From positions 44,621-108,620 of the forward strand of contig JAEYMI010000103.1 of NCBI GenBank assembly GCA_023461275.1: a DNA stretch of 64,000 nt, read 5' to 3'. Below the pieces are notes generated by a model. That model was not told the origin of the DNA. It did not search any database and saw nothing but the letters and a program-made list of their open reading frames with translations. This DNA comes from Actinomycetes bacterium. GTDB lineage: Bacteria > Actinomycetota > Actinomycetes > Mycobacteriales > Mycobacteriaceae. Each line of letters opens with the position of its first letter. Within the stretch, counting starts at the first letter, position 1. This document shows, one piece after another, positions 61,112 through 64,000 of the stretch. The translations under genes and the position numbers were made by a program.

Positions 61112-61795
61112 TCACGCTGCGGCGACGACGATCACCGTGTGCACCCTGACCCCGGCAGCCCGCAGGACCCTGATCGATTCGGCCGCGGTCGCCCCGGTGG
61201 TCAGCACATCGTCGACGAGGATTGTCAGCGGTGCACCCGAGCCGGTGACGCGGCGTCGGAGGCGGATGGCGCCGGACAGATTGCGGGCGCGGTCCCGCGC
61301 GTCGAGTCCGGCGGAATCCCTCGTCGACGACGCGGTCACCAGCATGGGTGTGCACCGCACACGTGGCCCCAGCGTGTGTGCGGCGGCGACACTGATCGCG
61401 GTGACCGGATCGCCACCACGACGCCGCGCCGACCATGGTCGGGTGGGCGCGGGGATCAGCTGCGCGGTCGGTGCGTCGGGGAGCTCACCCCACCTCGCCA
61501 GGATTCGGATCGACGTCGCCAGGGCGAGGCCCAACGGCGTGGCGAGGTCACGGCGGCCGTGCTCTTTGAGTGCGAGGATCGTCCGACGATGTGGGCCCCG
61601 GTAGCGGCCGAGCGCCCACACCGGGGCATCGACCGATACCCGCGGGGTGACCGCGATCGGGTCGTCGGCCAACGTCTGTTCGCAGCGATCGCACCACCCG
61701 GTGCCGGGCCGTTCGCATCCGCCGCAGCATTCGGGGACCACCAGGTCGGCGCCGGCGCGCAGCAGGGTCCTGAGGGTCATACCCAACCGTGGCAT
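61112..61795 (-). CDS. ComF-family phosphoribosyltransferase-like protein
   Basis: 227 residues. An N-terminal four-cysteine zinc site (VPECCGGCERPGTGWCDRCE) and the PRPP-binding motif ILVDDVLTTGATAAES are intact. The protein family is linked to DNA uptake in some bacteria; its role in actinobacteria is unclear. It is convergent with lpqB. Confidence 0.88.
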   Translation of the reverse strand: MPRLGMTLRTLLRAGADLVVPECCGGCERPGTGWCDRCEQTLADDPIAVTPRVSVDAPVWALGRYRGPHRRTILALKEHGRRDLATPLGLALATSIRILARWGELPDAPTAQLIPAPTRPWSARRRGGDPVTAISVAAAHTLGPRVRCTPMLVTASSTRDSAGLDARDRARNLSGAIRLRRRVTGSGAPLTILVDDVLTTGATAAESIRVLRAAGVRVHTVIVVAAA

Positions 61796-62128
61796 GTCTG
61801 GCGCCGGAAAATCCCTCGCGCGCAGGGCATGTGCATAACCGATTCTCAGGGGACCTTGTGCCCGGAACTATGGCTTCCACACCAATTCGAGACTACGGTC
61901 AGATGTGTAGAAGGTAGCCACCGCGAGAATGGCGAGGTGAGGCCCCTGATCCTGATTGTCAGCCGTCGGCTGGCATGCCCACGATTCCAGCTCGCGCCGC
62001 GCGCCCAGTATCGAGCACCCTGATCGGCTACCTGAATTCGATTCGTGCTCAACGATTTTCGGGTCCCCAATGGATACGGGTCCCGGGAGTGGCCGCCGTT
62101 GCCGGGCAGCTATCGCCAGGAGGTATCT
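61796..62128 (+). other. Non-coding region upstream of hpf
   Basis: 333 bp between comF (divergent) and hpf. It holds a perfect dyad CAGCCG-T-CGGCTG (61960-61972) and CCAGGAGG (62117-62124), the hpf ribosome binding site. I see no convincing -35/-10 pair and no other gene, though an alternative reading frame overlaps the region. Confidence 0.5.
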
Positions 62129-62884
62129 ATGTCCACTGTCATCCATCGCAAAGGTCATCGGGAATCCAAGGTTGCCGAGCCCCGCGACGAGCTCGACACC
62201 GACTTCGCATTCATCGCGCCACCGGGGACCGAGTCCGCCGAACCCGAAGCGCCCACCGCCGAGGTCACCTTCAGTGGCCGCGGCGTCGAGATCCCCGACC
62301 ACTACCGCGTCCACGTGGGGGACAAACTCGCTCGGGTGGAACGGTTCGATCCGACGGTCTTCCGCTTCGACGTGCAGCTGAGCCACGAACGCAACCGCAG
62401 ACAGGCCAAAGCGTGTCAGCGCGTCGAGATCACCGCGCTGGGCAAGGGCCCGGTCGTTCGTTCGCAGGCCTGTGGGGAAAACTTCTACGCCGCGCTCGAG
62501 AGCGCGCTGGACAAGCTCGAGTCGCGGCTGCGTCGGGTCAAGGATCGCCGCAAGGTGCACCACGGCAACCGTCGGCCGATGTCGGTCGCCGAAGCCACCG
62601 AGCTCGGGGCGCCGCCGCTGCGAGACAACCAGCTCACCGTCGAGACGCCGACCACCGACATCGAGTCGGAACCGACCTGGAACGACGGGGTGGCCGGCCA
62701 TGATCCCGGCCAGGTGGTGCGGGTCAAGGAACACCCGGCGGTGCCGATGACAGTGGATGACGCGCTCTACGAGATGGAGCTCGTCGGGCACGATTTCTTC
62801 CTGTTTCACGACAAGGAAAGCGACAAACCGTCGGTGGTCTACCGCCGGCACGCCTACGACTATGGGTTGATCAGGCTCGCCTGA
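62129..62884 (+). CDS. hpf: Long-form ribosome hibernation promoting factor
   Basis: 251 residues from ATG 62129. An extra N-terminal segment of about 40 residues precedes the HPF/YfiA ribosome-binding domain (VEIPDHYRVHVGDKLARVER ... AALESALDKLESRLRRVKDR). The C-terminal dimerisation domain (VVRVKEHPAVPMTVDDALYE) is present, so this form can pair 70S ribosomes into 100S. secA follows, as in mycobacteria. Confidence 0.93.
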   Translation: MSTVIHRKGHRESKVAEPRDELDTDFAFIAPPGTESAEPEAPTAEVTFSGRGVEIPDHYRVHVGDKLARVERFDPTVFRFDVQLSHERNRRQAKACQRVEITALGKGPVVRSQACGENFYAALESALDKLESRLRRVKDRRKVHHGNRRPMSVAEATELGAPPLRDNQLTVETPTTDIESEPTWNDGVAGHDPGQVVRVKEHPAVPMTVDDALYEMELVGHDFFLFHDKESDKPSVVYRRHAYDYGLIRLA

Positions 62885-62925
62885 CGGGGCTGATCAGGGA
62901 CCGCTCAGGCGACGTCGCTACCATG

Positions 62926-62961
62926 GAATCCTCACCTGTGCATTTGCGCAGGTGAGGATTC
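62926..62961 (+). terminator. Strong hairpin between hpf and secA
   Basis: GAATCCTCACCTG (62926-62938) is the perfect complement of CAGGTGAGGATTC (62949-62961). Three further inner pairs, one a G-U wobble, leave an ATTT loop. There is no T-run. It may end hpf transcription or act as an attenuator for secA, which starts 38 bp later. Confidence 0.7.
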
Positions 62962-62999
62962 TCGTTGTCCGCGACATGAGATAGGGACCGGAAAAGACA

Positions 63000-64000
<1,001 letters not shown>

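Overview
The window is high-GC actinobacterial DNA. Gene content and order place it in the Mycobacteriales, most likely Gordonia or a close relative. The supporting signs are mtrA-mtrB-lpqB-comF-hpf-secA in mycobacterial order, ESX/type VII (T7SS) substrates with PE-, PPE- and EspG-like proteins, many GTG starts and a beta-ketoadipate locus. The genus is inferred from gene order and protein style, not from a database search.

Layout: (1) 1-6.7 kb: the 3' end of a zinc alcohol dehydrogenase, then rpsH-rplF-rplR-rpsE-rpmD-rplO and secY-adk-map. (2) 6.7-24.5 kb: about 18 kb of accessory DNA sitting between map and infA, which are usually close together. It carries three tandem paralogous EAL-domain genes, a DUF1059 gene, fdhD-dtd, an F420-type oxidoreductase, a SIMPL lipoprotein and a small membrane protein. 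It then holds a 10-kb co-directional cluster (14344-24469) that I cannot assign to a known system. That cluster has an FtsK/SpoIIIE ATPase with an EccC-like multi-domain layout, an AAA+ ATPase, a two-helix membrane coiled-coil protein, a tail-anchored coiled-coil protein and several small helical proteins. (3) 24.7-29.5 kb: infA-rpmJ-rpsM-rpsK-rpsD-rpoA-rplQ-truA. (4) 29.5-42.9 kb: an AbiEi-like gene, then aromatic/hydroaromatic catabolism: shikimate/quinate uptake and oxidation, dehydroshikimate dehydratase (giving protocatechuate), and pcaB, pcaL, pcaR, pcaF and pcaIJ. Protocatechuate dioxygenase (pcaHG) is not in the window. Two IclR-type palindromes mark the two divergent promoters. (5) 43-51.5 kb: a DedA protein, a proline-rich MinD-like ATPase and an ESX substrate island (YbaB-like x2, PE-like, Pro/Gly-rich secreted, EspC-like, PPE-like, EspG-like, two WXG100-like proteins). 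No eccB/C/D/E or mycP is present. (6) 51.6-64 kb: a CDF transporter, an amino-acid permease, ahcY, a membrane-anchored protein, tmk, mtrAB, lpqB, comF, hpf and the 5' part of secA.

How it fits together: regions 1 and 3 are translation, transcription and Sec housekeeping genes. Region 4 funnels quinate/shikimate through dehydroshikimate and protocatechuate to succinyl-CoA and acetyl-CoA, probably under PcaR. Region 5 is a substrate-plus-chaperone set that must use an ESX channel encoded elsewhere. The 14.3-24.5 kb cluster is the best candidate for an undescribed system. Short tandem repeats of 6-18 bp recur in and between the accessory genes and are rare in the housekeeping blocks.
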